This document shows, in pieces, positions 53,747 to 61,478 of a stretch of 64,000 nt of DNA. Origin of the DNA: UBA3478 sp964217345 (GTDB lineage: Bacteria > Bacteroidota > Bacteroidia > Flavobacteriales > Flavobacteriaceae). The stretch lies in contig CAXPJI010000032.1 in NCBI GenBank assembly GCA_964217345.1, positions 29,848 through 93,847 of the forward strand. Direction: 5' to 3'. The notes below the pieces were generated by a model, which saw only the letters and a program-made list of their open reading frames with translations, did not search any database and had not been told where the DNA came from. The translations under genes were made by a program, and so were the position numbers. Every line of letters begins with the position of its first letter. Position 1 is the stretch's first letter.

Positions 53747-54688
53747 ATGAAGATTGCCTTTTTTGGTACCCCATACTTTGCTGCAGCCCAGCTAGAACAT
53801 TTAATTAAAGAAGGGTTTCAAATTAGTGTTGTAGTTACTGCACCCGACAAACCAGCTGGTAGGGGTCGTAAAATAAATCAATCAGCGGTAAAGGAGGTTG
53901 CTCTAAAGAATGGATTAAACCTGCTACAGCCTACCAACCTCAAAGAGGTAGATTTCGTTAATAAGTATCAAAGTCTTGGAATAGACATAGCGGTAGTTGT
54001 GGCATTTAGAATGTTACCTGAATCGATATGGAGAGCGGCAAAATTAGGCACCTTTAATCTGCACGCATCGATCCTTCCATCCTACAGAGGAGCCGCACCT
54101 ATTCAATGGGCAATCATAAATAATGAATCGCAATCTGGGGTAACTACCTTTTTGATCGATGATCAAATTGATACAGGAAATATACTCTTACAGGCAAAAT
54201 GCGAAATTCATAAAGAAGATACTGGTGGAAGTTTACATGATAAATTACTAGCCTTAGGTAAGCCACTAATCGTAGAAACGATCCAAGGGTTGATTGATGG
54301 TAAAATAAAGCCAAGAAATCAGGATGAAAGCTCTAGTGTAGTAAGTTATGCACCAAAGCTGAATAAGGAAAACACTCACCTACATTTAGAATTAAAAGCC
54401 TCAGGTGCAGAACTACTTGTTCGAGCACTCAACCCATTCCCAGGAGCTCATGGACAGATTCAAATCGATCAAAAAATAATTGGGGCGAAGATTTGGGAAG
54501 CAAAGGCAGCTGACCTAGATCACGATGATCATCTAGGAATGATTCGTGTAATCAACAGATCTCTTTTTATTCGTTTTAAAAACTCTTGGTTAGAAGTAAT
54601 CGAGTGGCAATTAGAGGGTAAAAAAAGAATGTTTGTTAGGGACTTTTTAAACGGAAACCCCAATATTCACGGGACCAAATGGCTATAA
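53747..54688 (+). CDS. fmt: Methionyl-tRNA formyltransferase
   Basis: Formylates the initiator Met-tRNA using 10-formyl-tetrahydrofolate. The 313-residue protein shows the start IAFFGTPYFAAAQLEHL, the flexible loop TAPDKPAGRGRK, the catalytic HASILPSYRGAAPIQW (Asn/His region preceded by FNLHASILP) and DDQIDTGNIL, and a C-terminal OB-like domain. The length is normal. It is the last gene of the ATPase-recQ-fmt run. Confidence 0.95.
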   Translation: MKIAFFGTPYFAAAQLEHLIKEGFQISVVVTAPDKPAGRGRKINQSAVKEVALKNGLNLLQPTNLKEVDFVNKYQSLGIDIAVVVAFRMLPESIWRAAKLGTFNLHASILPSYRGAAPIQWAIINNESQSGVTTFLIDDQIDTGNILLQAKCEIHKEDTGGSLHDKLLALGKPLIVETIQGLIDGKIKPRNQDESSSVVSYAPKLNKENTHLHLELKASGAELLVRALNPFPGAHGQIQIDQKIIGAKIWEAKAADLDHDDHLGMIRVINRSLFIRFKNSWLEVIEWQLEGKKRMFVRDFLNGNPNIHGTKWL

Positions 54689-54721
54689 ACCGCCTATAAT
54701 TAGAAGATTTTTGAAAGAAAA

Positions 54722-54751
54722 TTGTTGATAAACCCTTAAACTTATCAACAA
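54722..54751. repeat. Inverted repeat of 10-bp arms with DnaA-box-like core
   Basis: TTGTTGATAA and TTATCAACAA are perfect reverse complements separated by ten bases. TTATCAACA differs from the DnaA box consensus TTATCCACA at one base. It lies between fmt and the HU promoter; with no T run it is not an intrinsic terminator. Two smaller inverted repeats follow: TAAGTG/CACTTA (54782-54800) and TTGAT/ATCAA (54804-54817). Confidence 0.65.
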
Positions 54752-54798
54752 AATGGGTGCTACCCCCTGTATTCACTAGGTTAAGTGAGATTAACACT

Positions 54799-54806
54799 TA
54801 TATTTG
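54799..54806 (+). promoter_or_regulatory. -7 promoter box TATATTTG (HU)
   Basis: Exact TAnnTTTG match 35 bases before the HU start. It overlaps the end of one small inverted repeat and adjoins another, as an operator would. Confidence 0.6.
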
Positions 54807-54841
54807 ATTGTTATCAAACTATAACCCTTAATACTATTATT

Positions 54842-55114
54842 ATGAACAAAACTGAACTAATTGACGCAATGGCTGCTGACGCAGGCATTACTAAGGCAGC
54901 TGCAAAGAAAGCATTAGAATCTTTCCTAGGTAACGTAGGAGGATCTCTTAAAGCAGGTAACCGTGTTTCTCTAGTAGGATTCGGATCTTGGTCTGTATCA
55001 AAGAGAAGTGCAAGAGAAGGTAGAAATCCACAGACTGGAGCTACTATCAAAATTGCTGCTAAAAACGTAGTAAAATTCAAAGCAGGTGCTGAGCTTTCAG
55101 GAGCAGTAAACTAA
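54842..55114 (+). CDS. hup: HU-family DNA-binding protein
   Basis: A 90-residue histone-like protein that bends DNA as a dimer. The sequence MNKTELIDAMAADAGITKAA, the dimer-core GNRVSLVGFGSWSVS, the beta-arm region REGRNPQTGATIKI and the C-terminal KFKAGAEL are canonical. The longer frame from 54785 lies on the promoter and is not used. The gene is monocistronic, with a strong terminator. It is probably highly expressed. Confidence 0.96.
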   Translation: MNKTELIDAMAADAGITKAAAKKALESFLGNVGGSLKAGNRVSLVGFGSWSVSKRSAREGRNPQTGATIKIAAKNVVKFKAGAELSGAVN

Positions 55115-55136
55115 TTGACTTTTATTTCAATTTTTT

Positions 55137-55170
55137 GATACGGCCCCATTCTTGGGGCCGTATCTTTTTT
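55137..55170 (+). terminator. Strong rho-independent terminator
   Basis: Perfect 12-bp stem GATACGGCCCCA / TGGGGCCGTATC with a four-base loop and a T run, after HU. Confidence 0.95.
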
Positions 55171-55187
55171 TAATTAATTTCTTGTTC

Positions 55188-55736
55188 ATGTTTGAATCTG
55201 GAGATTTACTAATAGCAGATCCGTCCTTAGCCTTAGACTATCACTTTTCAAGATCAGTCATTTTACTTTCAGAGGTGAATGAGTCTGGTTGTATTGGATT
55301 TGTCTTGAACAAACCATTACATTACCGATTAAGTGATTTAATTCCTGAAGTAACATCTGAATATAGTATTTACAGCGGAGGGCCAGTGGAATCGGACAAT
55401 CTATATTTTCTTCACACTCTACCAGATCGTATTCCTAATAGTGTTTTAATTAAGGATGGCATCTATTGGGGTGGCGACTTTAAGGAGCTAAGTGAACAAT
55501 TAACTGTCGGTGAGATCGATAAGAATAAAATTCGATTCTTTTTAGGTTACTCTGGTTGGGAATTCGGACAATTACAAGGAGAGATCGATGCTGATTCTTG
55601 GGTAGTCACTCCTAACATGGAAAAAGAAAAAATTCTTCAATCACCTCCAAAGTCAATGTGGAAAGATCAGATGACACAACTAGGTGGCGAGTTTCTTCTT
55701 TATGCCAACGCCCCTGAAGATCCAAGAAATAATTAG
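55188..55736 (+). CDS. YqgE/AlgH family protein
   Basis: A 182-residue protein of the YqgE (DUF179) family: FESGDLLIADPSL, GCIGFVLNKPL, YSGGPVESDNLYFLH, FLGYSGWEFGQLQGEI. The fold is known, but no molecular function is established. The frame opens at 55152 inside the terminator; the Met at 55188 is the start. It is immediately followed, convergently, by the aminotransferase-like gene with no gap. Confidence 0.92.
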   Translation: MFESGDLLIADPSLALDYHFSRSVILLSEVNESGCIGFVLNKPLHYRLSDLIPEVTSEYSIYSGGPVESDNLYFLHTLPDRIPNSVLIKDGIYWGGDFKELSEQLTVGEIDKNKIRFFLGYSGWEFGQLQGEIDADSWVVTPNMEKEKILQSPPKSMWKDQMTQLGGEFLLYANAPEDPRNN

Positions 55737-56528
55737 TTAACTAATAGTATCCGAAAAACTAGTTTCATAGATTTTCTTGCGATAATTCGAAACCGAAAAA
55801 ACACCTTTCAAAGGGTTATATATAAAGCACTCGTCTGCTCTTTGGAGCTCAAATGGAGTTATTGAAACTTCTTCAACAGACCCACCCTTATCTTTTAGTT
55901 GTTTTATAAACTGATTTCTTAAAGTCAGTCGAGTTACTCCCGAAGACTCTGCTGGAGTCTTTATCACATCCCCAAATCGAACGAATAAATATCCGTTTAA
56001 GGTTTGTACAACTTCTTTTTTGTGATTAATCAATAAAACATCTTGAAGTTGATGATCATTCATATAACCTTTAGCAACATAAAATACAGCTTGGTTCTCA
56101 GAAGGTACCCCTGATATGTAGTCTGCTCCTAAAAATCCATCTTTAAAAAGGTCTAATTCCCCAATGGATTTAGGATTTGGATAATCCTCTGGTAGTTTAA
56201 TTAAATGCATCGAGAACTCTGAAGCTCCCTCTTTTAAAAAAATGGTCCAATTCACTGCAACTTCTTCAAGACTAACCTGATTAGATTCGAGTAACTTATA
56301 AGTTTCGGTTATGAAAAACTCTAAGGTATAACTCACTGGAATAGGTATGCGATATATGCGCATCGAAGCCATGAGTGAAAAATAGAATGGCTCAACGACA
56401 CTCTCCTCAAGCTGATCACAAATTAAAAGCTCATAAACTTTTATGGAATACCCCGAGACCAGATCGTTTAGGGACAAAAAAGATTCATCCGAATCAATTA
56501 ATGACCCGTTGACATTACAAAATTTCAT
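55737..56528 (-). CDS. Class IV aminotransferase homologue, probably inactive
   Basis: A 263-residue protein with the fold pattern of PLP-dependent class IV aminotransferases and 4-amino-4-deoxychorismate lyases: VNGSLIDSDESFLSLND, then SSGVTRLTLRNQF and PFELQRADECFIYN. The residues that make the enzyme work appear lost. The usual lysine of the L-K-T motif (expected about 140-143) is replaced by GVPSEN, the PLP-phosphate Glu by Gln175 (VVQTLNGYLF), and the N-terminal YGDGVFET-type motif by SGYSIKVYEL. It may have become a structural or binding protein. It lies leftward between yqgE and the START-like gene. Confidence 0.78.
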   Translation of the reverse strand: MKFCNVNGSLIDSDESFLSLNDLVSGYSIKVYELLICDQLEESVVEPFYFSLMASMRIYRIPIPVSYTLEFFITETYKLLESNQVSLEEVAVNWTIFLKEGASEFSMHLIKLPEDYPNPKSIGELDLFKDGFLGADYISGVPSENQAVFYVAKGYMNDHQLQDVLLINHKKEVVQTLNGYLFVRFGDVIKTPAESSGVTRLTLRNQFIKQLKDKGGSVEEVSITPFELQRADECFIYNPLKGVFSVSNYRKKIYETSFSDTIS

Positions 56529-56544
56529 AGCAACTTAAAGTTAT

Positions 56545-56922
56545 TTATACTGAACCAATGATTTTCTTTAGATCATCAATTTGGTTCTCCCAAAGCATTT
56601 TAGCCTCATCAACTTCGTCGTCTTCGGCGAAATCAATCACAAAGAGACTAACATCGTTGGTCAATTCATCGACAACAATACGCATCTCAAAATAGGTATC
56701 ATCATCTTCAGAGTACATCCATTTAAAACGAACGAACTCATCGGTCTTCTTTTTCAAAAGCAAAGCTTCCTCTTCAGACTCATCCCAAATAAAGATGAAT
56801 TTTTCGCCACGTGAATTCACGTTATCTGCATACCATTCAGATAATCCTGAAGGAGTTGATATATAATTAAATAATAAAGATGGTGAGGCATGCACCACAA
56901 ACTCAATTTCAAACTTCGTCAT
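56545..56922 (-). CDS. START-like domain protein
   Basis: A 125-residue helix-grip (Bet v1/START-like) protein: FEIEFVVHASPSLLFNYIS, then GLSEWYADNVNSRG and YFEMRIVVDELTNDVSL. It is acidic, with a DFAEDDEVDE stretch. This small family is conserved in Flavobacteriia next to the class IV aminotransferase homologue, from memory. Ligand and role unknown. Co-transcribed with the downstream aminotransferase-like gene (16 bases apart). Confidence 0.85.
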   Translation of the reverse strand: MTKFEIEFVVHASPSLLFNYISTPSGLSEWYADNVNSRGEKFIFIWDESEEEALLLKKKTDEFVRFKWMYSEDDDTYFEMRIVVDELTNDVSLFVIDFAEDDEVDEAKMLWENQIDDLKKIIGSV

Positions 56923-56991
56923 GTTATCCTATTTTCTAAGGCTATTGTGGCCAATTTAAATAAATTGTTGAGATTAAAAAAAATAATAAAC

Positions 56992-56999
56992 TATATTTG
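56992..56999 (+). promoter_or_regulatory. -7 promoter box TATATTTG (tRNA-Met)
   Basis: Exact TAnnTTTG match 22 bases before the tRNA, with a TTG at 56968-56970 (21-base gap) as a possible -33 element. Confidence 0.65.
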
Positions 57000-57021
57000 C
57001 AGCCTCTTAAAAACCACAATT

Positions 57022-57095
57022 GGCGAGGTAGCTCAGGTGGTTAGAGCGCAGGATTCATAACCCTGAGGTCGGGGGTTCAATTCCCCCCCTCGCTA
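57022..57095 (+). tRNA. tRNA-Met (CAT), elongator-like
   Basis: A 74-base cloverleaf: acceptor GGCGAGG/CCTCGCT (one G-T pair at 1-72), D arm GCTC/GAGC, anticodon loop TTCATAA (CAT), T arm GGGGG/CCCCC with TTCAATT. The initiator hallmark, a mismatch at 1-72 with GGG/CCC anticodon stem, is absent, so elongator Met is most likely; Ile with a lysidine-modified CAT anticodon is an alternative. Positions 31-39 are A-C, unpaired. CCA is not encoded. Confidence 0.93.
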
Positions 57096-57105
57096 CATTC
57101 AGAAG

Positions 57106-57139
57106 AACCGAATATCTCAAGCAGCTATTCGGTTTTTTT
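57106..57139 (+). terminator. Rho-independent terminator after tRNA-Met
   Basis: Stem AACCGAATA / TATTCGGTT with an 11-base loop and a T run, ten bases beyond the tRNA. Confidence 0.88.
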
Positions 57140-57157
57140 ATTCTCTAAATAAATCCA

Positions 57158-57187
57158 TAAAAAAAGCAGCCTTTCGGCTGCTTTTTG
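57158..57187 (-). terminator. Rho-independent terminator of the cold-shock gene
   Basis: Stem AAAAAGCAGCC / GGCTGCTTTTT with a four-base loop; flanking A and T runs suit both strands, but it lies 23 bases after the leftward cold-shock gene. Confidence 0.88.
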
Positions 57188-57209
57188 ATAACGCAATATA
57201 TTGTTTGTA

Positions 57210-57401
57210 TTAAATCAATTCAATATTGGCGGCTTGAGTACCCTTTTTTCCGGCCTCTTCTTGGTAAGAAACAGCGTCACCTTCGTTAATACGAAGCCCG
57301 CGTAAAGCAGTTACGTGAACAAACACGTCTTCTCCTGTTTCATCATTGGTAATAAAACCAAAACCTTTGGTTTCATTGAAAAATTTTACTGTTCCAGTCA
57401 T
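57210..57401 (-). CDS. Cold-shock domain protein (CspA family)
   Basis: A 63-residue single cold-shock domain with both RNA-binding motifs: KGFGFI and DVFVHV (GTVKFFNETKGFGF, then TGEDVFVHVTALRG). It binds single-stranded nucleic acid and acts as an RNA chaperone. It is slightly shorter than E. coli CspA (70) but complete. Monocistronic, with a terminator. Confidence 0.96.
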   Translation of the reverse strand: MTGTVKFFNETKGFGFITNDETGEDVFVHVTALRGLRINEGDAVSYQEEAGKKGTQAANIELI

Positions 57402-57479
57402 AATAAATTTAATTCTGCTGCAAAATAACGCTATTTACCTGACAATAAATGATTTTCAGTCAATTATCTCTAAAAAACT

Positions 57480-58433
57480 TTATAAGTTTTCTAAATAGTC
57501 ATTTACATTTTTTTCAATCCGCTCTTGTAAGTCTTCGGTATCCGCTTTGATAAATTTTTCAGCAGTGATCGCTTCGTATAACTCAATATAACGCTCAGAT
57601 ACTCCTTCAATATATTCGTCACTCATGTGTGGAAGCGTTTGCCCCTCAAGTCCCTGAAAATTGTTCTCGATCAACCAACGTCGAACAAATTCTTTTGACA
57701 GTTGCTTTTGAGATGATCCATTTCTTTGAAGCTCCTCATAAGTATCCGCGTAAAAGAATCTAGATGAATCAGGCGTATGCACCTCATCAATTAAGACGAT
57801 CTCTCCTTCATCGGTTTTCCCGAATTCATATTTGGTATCTACTAAGAGAAGCCCTCTCTCCTTTGCAATACGAGTGCCTTCTTCAAATAAAGTACGAGTG
57901 TATTTTTCAAGTACTATATAGTCAGCTTCACTTACAATTCCTCTTGATAAAATCTCCTCTCGTGAGATATCCTCATCGTGATCTCCTTGTTCCGCTTTTG
58001 TTGCTGGAGTAATTATAGGTTCTGGAAAAGCATCATTTTCTTTAAGACCTTCAGGTAAGGCTACTCCACACAGCGTACGCTTACCTTTAGCGTATTCACG
58101 TGCCGAGTGTCCCGCTAAATACCCACGAATTACCATTTCAACTTTAAAGGGTTCACAAGCCTTTCCAATGGCAACATTAGGATCAGGAGTAGCAAGCAAC
58201 CAATTCGGAACCTTTGAAGAGGTATCCTGAAGCATACGTGTGGCAATCTGGTTCAATATTTGCCCCTTAAAAGGGATTCCTTTGGGCATAACAACGTCAA
58301 AAGCAGAAAGCCTATCAGTGGCAACCATCACCATTAATCCGTTATCTAGGGTATATACCTCTCTTACTTTTCCTCGGTAAACCGACTTTTGTCCTTTAAA
58401 ATGAAAGTCGGTATGCATCAATGTGTTCGTCAT
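57480..58433 (-). CDS. purC: Phosphoribosylaminoimidazole-succinocarboxamide synthase
   Basis: SAICAR synthetase of purine synthesis, joining CAIR and aspartate with ATP. The 317-residue protein is the long form seen in Bacteroidota and eukaryotes. Motifs: YRGKVREVYTLDNGLMVMVA at the start, MVIRGYLAGHSAREYAKG, LVDTKYEFGK and LIDEVHTPDSSRFF. It lies one base after phoH and is probably co-transcribed with it. Confidence 0.96.
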   Translation of the reverse strand: MTNTLMHTDFHFKGQKSVYRGKVREVYTLDNGLMVMVATDRLSAFDVVMPKGIPFKGQILNQIATRMLQDTSSKVPNWLLATPDPNVAIGKACEPFKVEMVIRGYLAGHSAREYAKGKRTLCGVALPEGLKENDAFPEPIITPATKAEQGDHDEDISREEILSRGIVSEADYIVLEKYTRTLFEEGTRIAKERGLLLVDTKYEFGKTDEGEIVLIDEVHTPDSSRFFYADTYEELQRNGSSQKQLSKEFVRRWLIENNFQGLEGQTLPHMSDEYIEGVSERYIELYEAITAEKFIKADTEDLQERIEKNVNDYLENL

Positions 58434-58434
58434 C

Positions 58435-59397
58435 TTAATTTTGATGTTCTATGTTTTTATAGGCATCTATAACCTTCTTAACTAAGCGGTGGCGAATTAC
58501 GTCTTTATCGTCTAAATAAACAATTCCAATTCCCTCGACTTTGTTCAAAACAAGGAGCGCCTCTTTTAATCCTGATATTACTCTTCTTGGCAAATCAATT
58601 TGTCCAGGGTCACCCGTAAGAAGAAACTTGGCATTCTTTCCCATCCGAGTAAGAAACATTTTCATTTGGGCGTGAGTCGTATTCTGAGCCTCGTCGAGAA
58701 TAACAAAGGCGCCGTCAAGCGTTCTTCCGCGCATGAATGCCATTGGAGCAATTTGAATCACACCAGTCTCGAGATAATTCTCTAATTTTTCAGGAGGAAT
58801 CATATCTCGCAGTGCATCGTACAAAGGCTGCATATACGGATCTAACTTTTCTTTCAAATCCCCCGGTAAAAACCCTAAACTTTCTCCTGCTTCAACGGCA
58901 GGTCTGGTTAAAATGATTCTACGAACTTGTTTTTCTTTAAGCGCCTTTACGGCAAGCGCTACACCTGTGTAGGTTTTACCGGTCCCCGCAGGACCAATAG
59001 CGAATACCATGTCGTTTTGCTGAACAGCCTCAACCAATCTTCTTTGATTTAGAGTTTGAGCTTTTATTTTTCGCCCATTAACTCCGTGAACGAGGGTAGC
59101 ATCTGAAGATTCTGGTATATCATTGAGTGCAGTAACCTCAGAATCGTCTGAAGCAAGAATACGCTCAAGGCTATTCTCATCTAGTCGGTTGTAGCGTGCA
59201 AAATGAGAGGTTAACAAATCAAAACGCTTTTCGAATTCATCTAATACCACTTCGTCACCAAAGGCCTTAACCTTGTTCCCGCGGGCAACAATTTTCAATT
59301 TCGGGAAATAATTCTTGAGAGAGGTTATCGTCTCATTATTCATCCCAAAAAAGTCTTGGGCACTGATATCTGTAAGTTCAATGATGAGTTCGTTCAA
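58435..59397 (-). CDS. phoH: PhoH family P-loop ATPase
   Basis: A 320-residue PhoH-like protein: an N-terminal KH-like region (about 15-95) and a P-loop domain with FAIGPAGTGKTYTGVALAVK and FVILDEAQNTT, followed by LTGDPGQIDLP. PhoH proteins resemble SF1 helicases and are linked to RNA processing or phosphate stress; the exact role is unknown. A TA-rich promoter-like element precedes its start. Confidence 0.94.
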   Translation of the reverse strand: MNELIIELTDISAQDFFGMNNETITSLKNYFPKLKIVARGNKVKAFGDEVVLDEFEKRFDLLTSHFARYNRLDENSLERILASDDSEVTALNDIPESSDATLVHGVNGRKIKAQTLNQRRLVEAVQQNDMVFAIGPAGTGKTYTGVALAVKALKEKQVRRIILTRPAVEAGESLGFLPGDLKEKLDPYMQPLYDALRDMIPPEKLENYLETGVIQIAPMAFMRGRTLDGAFVILDEAQNTTHAQMKMFLTRMGKNAKFLLTGDPGQIDLPRRVISGLKEALLVLNKVEGIGIVYLDDKDVIRHRLVKKVIDAYKNIEHQN

Positions 59398-59476
59398 AAT
59401 ATCTTTTCACTAATTTTACCTCAAACAAACTTAGCCAAAATACCCACAGAGGAATCTATAATTCTATTAACAATTC

Positions 59477-60319
59477 ATGGCAGTAATCACCTTGACCACC
59501 GATTTTGGTCTAAAAGATCACTTTATAGCTCAAGTAAAAGGGAGAATACTGACCTTAAATGCTTCGGCAAGTATTGTTGATATCTCACACGAAATCAGTC
59601 CTTTTAATCTTAAAGAGGCTGCCTATGTAGTACGAAACGCGTACTCAGAATTTCCAGAAAAAAGTATTCATATCATTGGCATAAATAGCTCGATTACCCC
59701 TGGTGGGCGTCATGTTATTGTAAAGGCAAAAAATCACTTTTTTATAGCTGCTGATAACGGCATTATTCCAGCCATCGTCGGTTTATCTAATATTGAAGAG
59801 GTAATCGAAATTACAGCTTACACAGACTTTTCAGATTTTGTAGAGTTAGAGACCTTTAGTAAAGTTGCCACCCACCTATTAAAAGGCGGGTCATTGGCTC
59901 TGCTTGGGAAACAGGTACAAGACTTATACAATTACCCTGAGCAGTTCGGAATCATTGGCGAGGATGCTAGTCAGATCTTTGGTGAAGTGATCTATATTGA
60001 TCGATTCGGAAATCTTGTAACGAACATCCGTAAGGTAGATGTTGAGGCGAGAAAATCAGGGCGAAAAACACAGGTTCATCTTAGAAATCATCAGATTGAT
60101 CACATCTATGAAAACCTGAATGATTTCTCCTCAAGAATACTAAAAGACGAATCAGCCAAAAGGGCTGCATTAGGCAAACAAATTGCTCATTACAACACTG
60201 CTGGTCACCTGCAAATTAGTATCTATAAAGGAGTGCCAGGGTCGTCAGGATCTGCCGAGACACTTTTAGGAATGCAAATAGGTTCAAGTGTTAACCTATT
60301 GTTTATAAGTGAAACTTAA
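59477..60319 (+). CDS. SAM hydroxide adenosyltransferase (DUF62)
   Basis: A 280-residue trimeric enzyme of the fluorinase-like DUF62 family, which hydrolyses S-adenosylmethionine to adenosine and methionine. Signature segments: TLTTDFGLKDHFIAQVKG, VDISHEISPF, FIAADNGIIPAI and IDRFGNLVTN; the Asp and His residues that activate water in the family lie in DFGLKDH. The 21-residue halogenase insert of true fluorinases is not seen. Divergent from phoH and upstream of dnaN in the same direction. Confidence 0.9.
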   Translation: MAVITLTTDFGLKDHFIAQVKGRILTLNASASIVDISHEISPFNLKEAAYVVRNAYSEFPEKSIHIIGINSSITPGGRHVIVKAKNHFFIAADNGIIPAIVGLSNIEEVIEITAYTDFSDFVELETFSKVATHLLKGGSLALLGKQVQDLYNYPEQFGIIGEDASQIFGEVIYIDRFGNLVTNIRKVDVEARKSGRKTQVHLRNHQIDHIYENLNDFSSRILKDESAKRAALGKQIAHYNTAGHLQISIYKGVPGSSGSAETLLGMQIGSSVNLLFISET

Positions 60320-60346
60320 ATCGGTCGGCAAAACCTAGTTTTCAAA

Positions 60347-60354
60347 TATATTTG
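60347..60354 (+). promoter_or_regulatory. -7 promoter box TATATTTG (dnaN)
   Basis: Exact TAnnTTTG match ending four bases before the dnaN start codon, predicting a leaderless dnaN message. Confidence 0.6.
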
Positions 60355-60358
60355 TGTT

Positions 60359-61477
60359 ATGAAATTTATAGTCTCAAGTTCTTATTTAAAAGATCACCTA
60401 CAAATATTAGGAGGAGTTATTGCAACCAATAACACCCTTCCTATTTTAGATCATATTTTATTTGATTTAAAGGAATCAAGCTTAAAGCTGATCGCCTCAG
60501 ATTTAGAAACAACCATCAGTGCAGAATTAGAGGTTGATTCTAGTGACTCTGGCGTAATTGCATTACCAGCAAAACTTCTTCTAGATACTCTAAAGACATT
60601 TGCTGAACAGCCTCTCACCTTTATCGTTTCTGATAATGGTACGGTAGAAATCAGTGCCGCAAATGGTAAGTACGCCTTAGCATCTGCAGATGGTAATGAT
60701 TTCCCAAAACCCGTAAGTCTTAATGAAGCCGAAGGTTTTGAAATTCAAGGAGATATTTTAGCTACAGCAATTTCGAAAACATTATTCGCTGCTGGTAACG
60801 ATGATTTGAGACCTGTGATGAGTGGTGTATTATTCCAATGTGATCTTTCAAACATCACTTTTGTTGCTACCGATGCACATAAGTTAGTGAAGTATAGAAG
60901 AGACGATTGTCGTGCCAACTCGGCAGCCGAATTTATTATGCCTAAGAAGCCATTAAATGTGCTTAAAAGCATACTAATTGGTCATGATCAAAACGTCTCG
61001 GTTACTTACACAGAGGTTAATGCGAAGTTTAGTTTCGACAATATCGAAATTATCAGTCGATTAATCGATGGTAAGTATCCTAATTACGAAGCAGTAATAC
61101 CAAAAGAAAATCCTAACCTTTTAACGGTTTCAAGAGCGCAATTCCTAGCTTCAGTTCGAAGAGTTTCTATTTTCTCTAATAAGACCACTCACCAAATTCG
61201 CCTTAAAATGGCAGGCGCTGAAATTAATATTTCGGCTGAAGATGTTGATTATAGTAACAAGGCTGACGAGCGTTTAAGTTGTTCCTATCAAGGTGATGAT
61301 CTTCAGATCGGATTTAATTCTCGCTTCTTAACAGAAATGCTTAACGCCCTTGATTGTGAGGATGTACAATTAGCAATGAGCCTACCTAACAGAGCAGGAT
61401 TACTGACACCTGTTGATGGACTTGATGCCGGAGAAAGTATTACCATGCTTGTTATGCCGGTGATGCTAAACAGTTAA
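60359..61477 (+). CDS. dnaN: DNA polymerase III beta sliding clamp
   Basis: Ring-shaped processivity factor holding polymerase on DNA, here 372 residues with the usual three repeated domains. Landmarks are KFIVSSSYLKDHLQILGG, ALPAKLLLDTLKTF, VATDAHKLVKYRR and the C-terminal VMPVMLNS, which lies near the partner-binding pocket. It is separated from dnaA in this genome region, as common in Bacteroidota. It is followed by mnmE after one base, so the two share a transcript. Confidence 0.96.
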   Translation: MKFIVSSSYLKDHLQILGGVIATNNTLPILDHILFDLKESSLKLIASDLETTISAELEVDSSDSGVIALPAKLLLDTLKTFAEQPLTFIVSDNGTVEISAANGKYALASADGNDFPKPVSLNEAEGFEIQGDILATAISKTLFAAGNDDLRPVMSGVLFQCDLSNITFVATDAHKLVKYRRDDCRANSAAEFIMPKKPLNVLKSILIGHDQNVSVTYTEVNAKFSFDNIEIISRLIDGKYPNYEAVIPKENPNLLTVSRAQFLASVRRVSIFSNKTTHQIRLKMAGAEINISAEDVDYSNKADERLSCSYQGDDLQIGFNSRFLTEMLNALDCEDVQLAMSLPNRAGLLTPVDGLDAGESITMLVMPVMLNS

Positions 61478-61478
61478 T

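Noticed and set aside
54722..54751. Replication origin from paired DnaA-like boxes
   Set aside because: Only two imperfect boxes are present, with no AT-rich unwinding region or box cluster, and dnaN alone does not mark the origin in Bacteroidota.
55152..55187. Upstream start for yqgE
   Set aside because: It lies within the HU terminator hairpin; the Met at 55188 matches the family N-terminus.
57022..57095. Initiator tRNA-fMet
   Set aside because: Position 1-72 is paired and the anticodon stem lacks the three G-C pairs of initiators.
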